Part shown: positions 12,184 through 22,130 of the stretch, in pieces
Position numbering within the stretch: position 1 is the first letter of the stretch
Layout of the letters: each line of letters begins with the position of its first letter
Origin: Gnetum montanum
Taxonomy: Eukaryota > Streptophyta > Gnetopsida > Gnetales > Gnetaceae
Length of the DNA stretch: 64,000 nt
Direction: 5' to 3'
Assembly (NCBI GenBank): GCA_015680685.1
Contig: MNCI01023539.1
Location: forward strand, 476,002-540,001
Made by a program: the position numbers and the translations under genes
The notes under the pieces: model-generated
Seen by the model: the letters and a program-made list of their open reading frames with translations, nothing else
What the model was told of the DNA's origin: nothing
Databases searched by the model: none

Positions 12184-12250
12184 CTGCAATCACACGAGGC
12201 CAATTGTTAGTAAGGTTGTTTCCAAAGTTAGGTTATACCTTACTGCTTAC
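12184..12250 (-). promoter_or_regulatory. Mini-intron directly upstream of the aORF start codon
   Basis: Minus strand: AAG|GTAAGC donor at 12250, TTACTAACAA with a perfect TACTAAC branch site at 12212-12206, and GATTGCAG|ATGG acceptor at 12184. Length 67 bp. D (47298-47364) and E (63534-63600) have the same length and signals; B has 64 bp. The start codon is the first codon after the acceptor. Splicing is inferred. Confidence 0.65.
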
Positions 12251-12477
12251 CTTAATGGAATTTCTTTATCTCTGTGTGACGTTAATTAAAATGTCCCCAA
12301 AAGATTATAATATTGAATCCTCTTTGCTTAGGTGGTTTCCAAATCTAGTTTCCCGGTATAACTAAGGGAATGAAATTGTTTTTAGCACATTTATCCTTAA
12401 TTTTGTAACTAATTACCTTGATAATGTCCTTTGAGCAATGACAAATTCCAAAAAAGGTATGCACTATTCAGCATGTG

Positions 12478-12490
12478 CCCCTCCCCCATG
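12478..12490 (-). promoter_or_regulatory. Internal polypurine tract in element C
   Basis: Minus strand GTCATGGGGGAGGGG, sharing AGTCATGGGGG with the LTR-adjacent polypurine tract. Equivalent tracts occur in D (47611-47622) and E (63838-63851). Possible central polypurine tract. Confidence 0.45.
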
Positions 12491-12666
12491 ACTAAGCTGA
12501 ACACTCTAGGTTCAAGTAGGTTCAAATGGAATGAAAATTGGAGGACCAGCGAGCGAGTTATGGATATGAAAGCAAAGGATGCGTAATCGTAAGTCATAGA
12601 GAGAAATTTGAAAGACTTCCCCCACGTGAATAGTTGAAAATGATGTTAAGTAGCGTATGAGGTCAT

Positions 12667-12697
12667 GTATATATAGATTTGTGGGATGCGATATCGC
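12667..12697 (-). promoter_or_regulatory. Internal promoter candidate for the aORF
   Basis: Minus strand: perfect palindrome GCGATATCGC (12697-12688), then about 12 bases, then CTATATATAC (12676-12667). The LTR promoters of the same family have GATATCGC-type palindromes a short distance upstream of TATAAATAAG. It lies about 0.42 kb upstream of the mini-intron donor. D keeps the TATA (47800-47809) but not the palindrome. Confidence 0.5.
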
Positions 12698-14067
12698 GGC
12701 CTATCGATGTTAAGGCACTATGGAATATACCAAATTTTTTAAGAGTCTTCTAAAGTGGATGATGTAAACTAAGGACATGTGGACGAGTGTTAAAGGGTTC
12801 CAGGGTAATTTAACTAGTTTTGAAGGCACGAATAATTATGATGATGTGGAATTGACCAATAAGGGCCTCAGGTAGTAAGGGAGAGAAAAAGGCTATGTGA
12901 TGGTTCATAGGAACGTTCAAATCAGAGGGATAGTAATAAGGGAAAGAATATCATTGAAAATATGCTGAGGGTAATAGATGGTGTGTAGAAGATGTGTTAT
13001 GAGTGCAAATTACAAAAAAAATTATGCAAGTGGGTCCTCCCCAAAGCAGGTTCTAACATATAATGCCCTTGTGTAACCACTCTTGAAAATGTCTGTGGGC
13101 ACTAGAAGGGTTAAATGTAATCCACATTGGTTCCACAAAACACACACATGTAAGTATCACTGGAATGAGATAAGAATTCTATGCTATACGAGACACGAGC
13201 TAAAATTACATGAACAGCGGAATGAGACGGACTATAGAAGGGATTGTAGAGATTGGGACATGAAGTAACTGACCCAGGGCATAATGAATCCTACATGTAA
13301 AGCATGATTAATATGTCATTAACCCGTTGTTCCAAGATTAGGACCAAGTCCATTCCTCTGATCAATGACATCGCATTGTTTCATCCCATGATGAACAACT
13401 ATGAGAGTACCAGAACAACAAGGTGTACGATCACTTGGCATTTTGTTCAAGGGAGGAGTGATTTTTGCTTTGTGGCACTTTCTTTGTTGTTTTTTTTTAT
13501 TCTGAATCTAGAGAAGCCGCCAACCTTCAGGCATGGATGCATGTCTTTCTAGTGGGACCCCCTAGAACAACATTGGATTTTTGAGTGCCCTTTTGATTAC
13601 TCTTACTCCCATTTTTGTGTTAGATCTACAAGGATCTTAGTACAGCCATGTTGCATGATAACTCTCACAGACGTCACCAAAGAGAATCTGCAAATCCCCT
13701 TGATGTCACACCCTAATCATTCCCTCTTGGTCCATTCTTCTTCATTTTGGGTACAATGAATAAAAAATTAATTTTAAGTTTTAAGAATGCCAAGAATATC
13801 ACTGTACCCTCGAACAAAACCTCTTATTTGTAAAATGGATGAGTGGGTGTAATGGGCTCACTATCTAAATAAATGATTGCTCGAGACTCGATAACATAGA
13901 ACACACCTCAACCAATGAGCCACATGAGTGTTTTATTCGTAGATGAGATTACTTATAAAAAGATAAAAAGATAAAAAGATAAAACAAGAAATTGAAAAAT
14001 GAAAAACTGGAAAACAAAAAATTGTAAAATTAAAGAAAATGAAAATATTTATTAATCCCACTTGTTA
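12698..14067. other. Element C spacer between Gag and aORF promoter
   Basis: Non-pol spacer homologous to parts of B and D. The plus strand has an ORF at 13304-13552 that has relatives at 7482-7790 and 48409-48699. A GATAAAAA-rich tract lies at 13955-14035. Nothing else is recognised. Confidence 0.55.
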
Positions 14068-16047
14068 TTAAAATGGGGGATATCCCCCATAACTGAATGG
14101 TTGAGCATCGCAAGGATTGATAAATGAAAGGTGAGGATCCTTGCATGTTGGAAATATTGAAACTCGGTCATACTTACCCCATTCGAGTTCACACACCTGA
14201 TTATAGTAAGCATAGTGGGGCAATTTATACATTGTGGTTCCCAGGTAAAGAGTTGACCCATTATGATACTTGAGACCGTAAGATGGTATGCAAGGATCAG
14301 GATGTCACCCTCCATGGTTGTATTCATTGGGCCATATGATTGTTGGAGTGTTAATTGGTGGCCCTAATGAAGTAACATGAGGTGTTGGGTTCGAAGAGAA
14401 TGATGCACCACAGTGTTGGACTTGTGCTGAGTTGGAGAATGCAGTGGCCTTGGAACTGTATTTTCCCTTCCTACGATCATGTCTAAAGAAGGGACGCCTT
14501 CGATGTTGAGGAGGTCTCTCACTGCTGTTGGTAATAGTAGCACAAGTAACGTTTGTGGGTTGTTGCTGTAGACACTTCAAGAATAGTTCGTGGCGATGTA
14601 GAAGGAGGGAAATGATGAGAATGTTGAAATTTAGGAGAAGTGTAAGGTACACAAGGCAGTGATTGTGTTGAGGACATGGGTTGATAGTACTGAGGGGAAT
14701 AATAATGCGGCAAGATAGAGTATGTTGACCCAGTCGGGGAAACAGGATGTTGAACTAGATAAGCATTTGGATTCGGATGATACGAAGGGTGTCCCTAGTT
14801 TAGGGATGGCTTCCCCCACGAATGGGATTGTTGCCACTGTGATCGAACACAATATCTCTGTACGAACTTTGGGTGTAACGTGCTTCCCCAATGCTCATAT
14901 AAATGTAACAAGATGGGGCATTGGCGCTTGGGGTGATCGTACAAGCAAATGTTGCATTCATACGTGTGATTGGTAGTTGAGCTCTTATTTTCCTCATCCC
15001 TTCTTTCCAATTGTCTAATGATATTTTATCCTGCTTCTCGAGTTGTCAAAACTCTATCTCCAATAATATTGATATACTCTCCACACTTTTTATGCGTCCA
15101 TTCTAGCATCTTATTAATCTTTGCCTTGATTTCTTTTAATGATTGTTGTACTGGCAAAGATGGTTCTTCCTCCTTGAGATAGGTTGATTTCACCTTTTAT
15201 GATTATGGACCTCTGTTAAGTTGAGATTTTGGTCCCATTGATGTTTTTCAACACTCTCCCATCTAGCCATTTCTCCTTCTTCTTTTGCTACCTGCTTAAT
15301 AAGCTCTTTGAATTGATGGGTTCATAGTTTGTATAGTTGACCTTGGACATACAACCCTAGGGTCTCTCTTGTTTCATCACAAAGCCCATCAATGATATGG
15401 TACATTAGCCTTTCCTTGGAGAACTCATGGCCTAGACAGTTGTTTAACAATGCATAATATCTTTCTAAGGCCATGTCCAAGGGTTCATGTTGTGCTTGTT
15501 TCCACTCTTGGATTTGTTTCCTCAAGGTTGACACTCTTGCGTAGGTTTGATATCTTTCGTTAAAGAGTTCTACCATTGTTGGCCAACATTGTAGTGAATT
15601 TGGTTTTAACGATCTATACCATACTTTTTCTTGGCTAACGAGTGTCATAGGAAAGAGCTTGAGTTTTTTCCAATCGTTATCAATGTTGTTCCATGCACAG
15701 GCATCGTAGAAGGCTTGTAAATGTTGCTGCGGATCTAAGTCATAGCCTCCTGAGAAATTGGGAAAGTTGTTTAAATTGAGCCTAGGTAGGTGGCTCTCTT
15801 TACGATGCCTACAGGAGATTTGAATAGCCTCTTGTATTTGTGTTAGGCTTGTAGTGACTAGTAGGGGTTCATCGTCATCGAGTAAGTTATGCTTTCATGA
15901 ATTGGGATGATGTTGCCTTCATTTATGTTTATAAGAAACCCCCACCTCAGATTGCGTACTCCAATCTTCATTGTCATATAATTCGTTGGTTCTCCAATGA
16001 ATTACCTCATTAGATGTGGCATTATCGTAGTCTTGTAGGAGAGGCAT
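14068..16047 (-). pseudogene. Element C Gag
   Basis: ATG at 16047 (MPLLQDYDNAT) parallels B Gag (MSLSQDYDSAT). The capsid-like core (about 15780-15320) includes KVWYRSLKP, ELFNERYQTYARVS, LRKQIQEWKQ and LERYYALLNN. A zinc knuckle CNICLYDHPKRQC (about 14915-14955) has C-x2-C-x3-H-x4-C spacing, one residue shorter than the usual CCHC. A proline/serine-rich tail follows to TAA at 14070-14068. Start and stop are in one phase, but the middle (about 15180-14520) is in another frame, so two compensating frameshifts are present, plus stops. Gag would form the particle that packages element RNA. Confidence 0.8.
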
Positions 16048-16168
16048 GGTTGTGAAATTGTGTGTGAATTTGTATGTGACTTTTTGTAATTATTTCTTCC
16101 TAAAAGATATATCGTTAATTCCTGTATAGCGACCTTGTATGATATAACTAATCTAGATAACTAGCATT

Positions 16169-16188
16169 GTCCCCAGCAACAACGCCAA
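16169..16188 (-). promoter_or_regulatory. Element C primer-binding site
   Basis: Minus strand TTGGCGTTGTTGCTGGGGAC immediately inside the 5' LTR. It resembles TGGCGCCGTTGCCGGGG, the tRNA-Asp-type site known from Athila-like elements, with transitions. Confidence 0.75.
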
Positions 16189-17015
16189 TGATGAGTGGCG
16201 AGGTACCCCTACACTCAACCATACGAATACAAGCGTTTCACGCACGATTTGGTCAAACTCTGCAGACGAACTAGTTGTGGTATCTAGACAGTTACTTGTA
16301 GATCGCAGTTCGCTGTCTTCCCACCTGGACTAGTATTAACTTTGTCACGTATGGTTTAGTCCAAGGTAAGGTGTATGATGTGTTCCTACACTAATGCTAC
16401 TCCTGAGGATGATGGGAAATAATATCAACTAGACTAGGAGAGAGAGAGAGTGAGAGAGAATCTAAACTAGCCTAAGTGCGATGAGCATTTGTTCCTCAAT
16501 CGTCCGTACACATCTTGGACCTCGTGCATGACTACCACTAGGATTACCAAATGCATGGCCTAGGTACGCTACTGGGTTACCAAGTAGTTACACTTAAATG
16601 CTCATTATTAAGTCATACTCATTCTACATTACTAGGAGATAAGGGTAGAGAGATATTAACTAAGGAAGCAATAAATAACAATAACAATTAAATAAATAAT
16701 TAAGCTAAGTGGATGCTGCAATGATGAAGTAATCTCGATCTTTATTGCCAGTCATGTGCATGTCTAAGTATGTCACACTCGAATAAGGATGCCGTATAAT
16801 TAGAATCACCACACTATGGGCATGCATTGGGAGAAAAAGGTTGAGAGGAAAACTAACAAAGAGTCTCTACAAAACTACTGAACTTAAACTTTAAAACTTC
16901 AAAAAATGCCTACCAGACTTGCCTACCTCTTATTTATAGATGAGGAGACAGGCTGTGATATCGTGTACGCAATATCATGGCTGCGATATTGCAGCCAACA
17001 ATTCATAACTCATCA
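16189..17015 (-). repeat. Element C 5' LTR
   Basis: TGATGAGTGGCGAGG to ATAACTCATCA, 827 bp versus 812 bp for its partner. Sense promoter: palindromic GATATCGTG/ACGCAATATC and a ctcatcTATAAATAAG TATA box near 16925. Followed by TSD GAAGG. Confidence 0.92.
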
Positions 17016-18488
17016 GAAGGATTGGATCCATGCATTTTGGAAATATTAGGACCTGGTCATATCCAAACCATTAGGTGTCTTTTGATGTGGTGGTTGGAAT
17101 GTACCCAAATTGTGGTTCACACACTTGATTGAAGTTGACATAGTGGGGCAAGTTAGAAGATGAGTTTAATTAATATGGAGTTGACCCACTATGGCACCCT
17201 TGATCATAAGATATTATGCAAGGAGCAATATGTCTCCCTACGTGGCTATATTCATTGGGCTGCACGATTGTTGGATTGTTGATTGGTGGCCCTAATAAGA
17301 TAACATGAGGTGTTGTATTTGCGGAGAAAGATGTACCATAGTGTTGAACTTATGCTAAGTTGGAGGATGCAGTGGTCTCAGAACTATGCTATCCCTTTCT
17401 ATGGTTATGTGTAAAGAAGGGATGCCTTTGATGTTGTGGAGGATTCCCACTACGGTTGATAGTAGTAGCACAAGTAATATTCGTGGGTCGATGTTGTGGT
17501 GCAAATCCTTCAGACACAATTGGTGGTGATGTAGAAGGAGATGAAGGATGAGAATATTGAGGATAAGGAGAAGTATAAGGAACATGAGGTGGTGATCTTG
17601 TGGAAGAGGACATGGGTTGATAGTACTTAGGAGAATAATAACAATGTGGTGAGATAGAAGATGTTGACCCAGTTGGGGAAATAGGATGTTGAACCTAATA
17701 AGCATTTGGGCTCAGATGATATAAAGGGTGTGACCAGTTTGAGGGTAGCCTCCCCCACAACTGGGATTTTTGCCACTATGATTGAACATAGTATTTTTGT
17801 ACAAACTCTAGATGTAGCATTCTTTCCCAATGCTCATGTAAATGTGACATGATTAGACATTAACCTTTGGGGTAATCATACAAGCAAATGTTACATTGAT
17901 ACATATGATTAGCAGTTGAGTTCTTATCCTCTTCAACCCTTCTTTTCGATTGTCTAGTGGTGTTCTGTCCTATTTCTTGGTTTGCCATGGTTCTACGTCT
18001 AATAATGTTGGCATATTCTCCACACTTTTCATGTATCCATTTTGTCATCTTATTGATCTTTGCCTTAATTTCATCTAGTGATTATAGTATTGGCAAAGAT
18101 GATTCCACCTCCTTGAGGTGAGTTGATTTCTCCTCTTCATGATCATAAACCTTTGCTAATTCAAGATTTTGGTCTTGTTGAAATTTCTCAACATTCTCCC
18201 ATTTAGCTAACTCTCCTTCTTCTTTTGCTACTCACCTAATAAGCTCTTAGAATTGGTGGGTTCGTAGCTCATATAGTTGACCTCAGGCATACATCCCTAG
18301 GGTTTCCCTTGTTTCATTATGGAGCCCATCTATAATATGGTACATTAGCCTCTCCTCGGAGAACCCATGGCCTGGGTAGTTGTTTAACAATGCATAATAT
18401 CTTTCTAAGGCCATGTCCAAGGGTTCATGTTGTGCTTGTTTCCATTCTTGGATTTGTCTCCTCAAGGTTGACACTCTTGCATAGGTTT
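17016..18488 (-). pseudogene. Element B Gag, middle part
   Basis: Continues B Gag after element C. Recognisable in sense order: YARVSTLRRQIQEWKQ (18480 downwards), LERYYALLNNYPGHGFSEERLMYHI, a region corresponding to the basic linker, CNICLYDYPKG (zinc knuckle region near 17860-17895; the H is Y here and the last C is not preserved in phase), and a Pro/Ser-rich tail (17613-17389). Broken by stops at Q codons of the other copies. Confidence 0.8.
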
Positions 18489-18580
18489 TGATGAGTGGCG
18501 AGGTACCCCTACACTCAACCATACGAAATGAGCATAGCACGTGCGATCTGGTCGAACTTCACAGACTAAGTGCCTACATG

Positions 18581-18694
18581 CCCCATGGAACACTTGGGGT
18601 TAATCATTCGTTGTCTTCCCAGACTTACTTGTAGTCGCCCCATGGAACACTTGGGGTTAATCATTCGTTGTCTTCCCAGACTTACTTGTAGTTG
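18581..18694. repeat. 57 bp tandem duplication in solo LTR
   Basis: Two copies beginning CCCCATGGAACACTTGGGG at 18581 and 18638, nearly identical. Confidence 0.9.
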
Positions 18695-19142
18695 TCATGG
18701 TGTATGGTTAAGCAAGTCCAAGGTATATGATTTTTATATCTTTTTATGTTTTTCTCCTATGCTATTGAGGTGAAGGGTTGAGAAACTAACTAACTCTAAC
18801 TAATGACTAAGCCTAAATTAACCTAGCATCAGCATCTGTTCCCACTTACCGTACACACCCTGAACTGATGCAACCGCGGTTACCAAACGCTAACCGTTGC
18901 TGGGATCACCGCACGTAACGCACGTGCTTGAAGTGGTCGTACTGAGGTACTTAACTAGGAGGAAAGGGTTGAGAAAGCTAATCTAGCCTAAGTATAATGA
19001 GTAGCCAATTCCTTGACTAACCGTACACATCTTGGTGCACAACTACCACTAGGATTACCAAGTGCAGATCTTGAATACGCCATTGGGTTACCAAGTAGTC
19101 ACACTAGATGCTCGTAATCAAGTCATACTCATACCGCATGCG

Positions 19143-19330
19143 ATGAGCAGCCGTTCCTTGACTATCCGTACACACCCTTAGATGCTCGTAATCAAGTCGT
19201 ACTCATGAGCATCCGTTCCTTGACTATCCGTACACTTCCTTAGATGCTTGTAATCAAGTCGTACTCATGAGCATCCATTCCTTGACTATCCGTACACATC
19301 CTTAGATGCTCGTAATCAAGTTGTACTCAT
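19143..19330. repeat. 62 bp triplicate repeat in solo LTR
   Basis: Three units starting TGAGCA(G/T)CC(G/A)TTCC at 19144, 19206 and 19268, each containing GACTATCCGTACAC and GCTCGTAATCAAGT-type sequence, with point differences. Confidence 0.85.
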
Positions 19331-19656
19331 TCCGCATTACTAGGAAAGCAATAAATAACATTAAATAAAATCCTATTCCATGCATTGCAAGGTTTATCCA
19401 GGAAGTTTGTCTTTATTGCTGTACACAACTTGTGTTTAGGTATAATGTTGCTCCAATAAAGATCCGTTCACTTTAGGACTCCTACTGCAGGCACATGGAA
19501 AATATTCTATCTCTGGAGTGATCAAACTGCCAAAGTTTCCCTACTTCTAACTCAGGATGGGGAAACAAGGGAGAGCCGCCTCTTATTTATAGATATGGCC
19601 GTGAACCGTGATATCGCATACGCGATATCGCGGCTCATGCAAATCGCGTCTCATCA

Positions 19657-20165
19657 GGTTTGATATTTTTCGTTGAAGAGTTCTACCATTGTTGGCTAAT
19701 GTTGAATTGATTTTGGTTTTAAAGACCTGTACCATACTTTTTATTGGCCAACGAGTGTCGTGGGAAAGAGCTTAAGTTTTTGCCATCCAATATCAATATT
19801 GTTCCATATACAAGCATCATGGAAGGCTTGTAAATGATGTTGCGGGTCTAAATCATAGCCTCCTGAAAACTTGGGAAAGTTGTTTAAATCAAGCCTAGGT
19901 AGATGGCTTTCCTTATAATGCTTGCGGGATATTCGAACAGCCTCTTGTATATGCATTAGGCTCTTAGTGGCCAGCAGGGGTTCATCGTCACTAGGTAGGT
20001 TATGAATTTGTGAGTTGGGACGATGTTGTCTTTGTTTATGTACATAGGAGACCCCTCATCAAATTGAGTACTCCAAACTTCATCTTCATCGTCATATAGT
20101 TTGTGGGTTCTCCAATGAATTGTCTTACTGATTGTTGCACTATCATAGTCTTGTGAGAGAGACAT
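19657..20165 (-). pseudogene. Element B Gag, N-terminal part
   Basis: ATG at 20165: MSLSQDYDSATISKTIHW, an acidic stretch LYDDEDEVW, then (19956-19741) SHLPRLDLNNFPKFSGGYD, LQAFHDACIWNN and KLKLFPTTLV, then KVWYRSLKP after a stop. This is the amino-terminal and early capsid region. It joins the part at 18488 after removal of the solo LTR. Confidence 0.8.
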
Positions 20166-20276
20166 GGTGGTAAATTTGTGTGTGACTTGTTACAATTACT
20201 TCTTTCTAAAATATGTATCGTTAATACTTTGTTACAGCGATCTTGTATGATGTAACTAATCTAAATAACTAGCATC

Positions 20277-20296
20277 GTCCCCAACAACGACGCCAA
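20277..20296 (-). promoter_or_regulatory. Element B primer-binding site
   Basis: Minus strand TTGGCGTCGTTGTTGGGGAC directly inside the 5' LTR; the best-preserved PBS of the family here, close to the tRNA-Asp-type Athila PBS. Confidence 0.8.
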
Positions 20297-21111
20297 TGAT
20301 GAGTGGCTTGGTACCCCTACACACAACCATATGAATACAAGTGTTCACGCACGATTTGATCGAACTCTACAGATGAGCTAGTTATGGTATCTAGATAGTT
20401 ACTTGTTGATCGCAGTTCGCTATCTTTCCACCTGGACTAGTATTTGCTTTATCATGTATGGTTTAGTCTAGAGCGAGGTGTATGATGTGGTCCTAGACTA
20501 GTGCTACTCCTAAAGGCAATGGAAAGTAACTTGGTTTTAACTAAGAGGGAAAGGGTGAAGAGAATCTAAGCTAGCCTAAGTGTGATGAGCATCCATCCTT
20601 AATCATTTGTACACATCTTGGACCTTATGTACTCCCACTGGGATTACCAAGCGCATGTCCTAGGTATGCTACTGGGATACCAAGTAGTCACACTTAAATG
20701 CTCGTGATTAAGTCGTACACATTTTGTGTTTACTCACAGGGGTAGGAGATGAGGGTAGAGAAATATTAATTACGAAAGCAATAAATAACAATTAAAATTA
20801 AGTAAATGCCGCAATCATGAAGTAATCTTGATCTTTATTGCCGATCATGTGCATGTCCAAGTACGTCACACTTGAATAAAGGTTCTGTACAATTACAATC
20901 ATCACACTGCAGGCATACACTAGAGAAAGGGTTGAGAGGAAAAACTGACAAAAAGATTCTACTCTAATACTAACTTCCTATGACTCTCTCGTGCGCCCAA
21001 TTGTGTATTTATAGGCTTACATAGGGATCACGATATCGCATATCTGATATTGTTAGCTAGGCTCTGATAACATGGGTCCAATATCAGCACCTGGCAAACC
21101 ATGATTCATTA
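20297..21111 (-). repeat. Element B 5' LTR
   Basis: 815 bp, same length as its partner at 5463-6277. Starts TGATGAGTGGCTTGG and ends GATTCATTA, where the family end is ATCA. Sense TATA box TATAAATAC near 21003-21011. Followed by TSD GTGTT. Confidence 0.9.
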
Positions 21112-21116
21112 GTGTT

Positions 21117-21392
21117 CGAACAAAGATTCGTACACACTTAGACTCATGCTGTAGGCACTCAGAAAATATTCTCACCTCTGAAGAAAACAAACTACAAGAG
21201 CTTCGCTATTTTGACTAAAAAACTGTATGGAAACTGTGAGCCCAAGCACTATATTTATAGGCTAGTGTATATCACGCGATATCAGATATATCCAATATCG
21301 TGTCTTGGCACCGACATCAGATACCTAATCTGATGTCGAGGCTCTGATGTTGGGTACTTGACATCGGAGCATGCGAAAAATGTGATTCATCA
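21117..21392 (-). repeat. Element A 5' LTR (part 2)
   Basis: Continues the LTR broken at 5462 and ends GTGATTCATCA. Sense promoter region contains TATAAATATAG (complement of about 21248-21258) and, at about 21322-21348, a dyad CGACATCAGA ... TCTGATGTCG. Confidence 0.8.
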
Positions 21393-22130
21393 AGGTTACA
21401 TCATTAGCAAAGAGAAGCATGTTCAAAAATAATCCATTTACCAACATAGTATGATTATAGGCATTTTGTATCCATTGCTTCAATTCATCTATAAATATGC
21501 CAAAAAGGGTAGGGACAAAAGACATCCTTGTTTAACTTCAGCTGAGTTATTGATAATTGTTCCTTCTCCAGTAAGATTAATTTTAATAAGAATGTTAACT
21601 ATCTCATAGATTCTTTTAGCAATAGAAAGGAGATCTTGTGGAATGTTAATGCTATCCAATCTCTTCTAAAGTTTATCTCAAGTAACAAAATCACAAGCCT
21701 TGGGAAAATCAACAACATAGATAAAAGTTGTATGGTTGGGTCTTTTTGCTTTCTCTACATGCTAACACAAAGTTATTAGATGGTCTACAGTAGAATGATT
21801 TTTCATGAAGCCTGCTTGTGATTGAGCATGAAGATCTTGCATTTTTGCCTATGAACTAATTTTATTTTCAAAATAGTGCCCAAAAGCTTGGCAAGAATTG
21901 AATTTATTGGAATTAATTCGTAATTATTATGATTTGTCCTATCTTCCTAGAACACCAATGCCATGGCAAAGCCCTTAAGAAAGTTGCACACTAGTTTTCA
22001 CACCAATGGACCACCTCATTTAATAAACGATGCATATAATCCATTAAAATCAACACCCTTCCCATAAAACAACCTTTAAATTTTTGCAAAAACATCATCA
22101 AAACTAACTCGAAAGCATTAGAGTGTAGGT
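21393..22130 (-). pseudogene. L1-type LINE reverse transcriptase remnant
   Basis: The minus strand reads PTLFGIFIDELKQW and LLFANDVTLM (21325-21525 region; the true LINE part starts at 21393), corresponding to the LINE RT blocks CPLSPTLF..IDEL and the YADD box, here FAND. Further right, less clear RT text continues to about 22130. It is the target into which element A inserted. Confidence 0.65.

Larger units (their letters stand above)
8382..17015 (-). mobile_element. Element C: complete 8.6 kb Gag + aORF LTR retrotransposon without pol
   Basis: LTRs at 8382-9193 and 16189-17015 are flanked by GAAGG (8377-8381 and 17016-17020). In sense order: 5' LTR, PBS, Gag (16047-14068), a 1.9 kb spacer with a promoter-like site and mini-intron, the aORF (12183-9385), polypurine tract, 3' LTR. 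No protease, RT, RNase H or integrase motif is present, so transposition must have relied on a partner such as an A-type element. It is inserted in the Gag of B. Confidence 0.92.
18489..19656 (-). mobile_element. Solo LTR of the same family inserted in B Gag
   Basis: TGATGAGTGGCGAGG ... GCGTCTCATCA with target duplication GGTTT at 18484-18488 and 19657-19661. Removing it restores the Gag reading TYARVS across the site. At 1168 bp it is longer than its relatives because of internal tandem repeats at 18581-18694 (two units of 57 bp) and 19143-19330 (three units of about 62 bp). Sense promoter: GCGATATCGC palindromes at 19610-19631 and TATAAATAAG at 19582-19592. Confidence 0.92.
5463..21111 (-). 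mobile_element. Element B: non-autonomous LTR retrotransposon, itself hosting two insertions
   Basis: Two 815 bp LTRs (5463-6277 and 20297-21111) flank Gag and an aORF remnant with no protease, RT or integrase between. Target duplication GTGTT is present at 5458-5462 and 21112-21116. Element C (8382-17015) and a solo LTR (18489-19656) are inserted in its Gag gene; without them B is about 5.8 kb. The right LTR ends TTA instead of TCA, a single C-to-T change at the terminus. Confidence 0.9.

Noticed and set aside
19143-19330. CRISPR-like array in the solo LTR
   Set aside because: Only three whole-unit tandem copies without distinct spacers, in plant LTR DNA.
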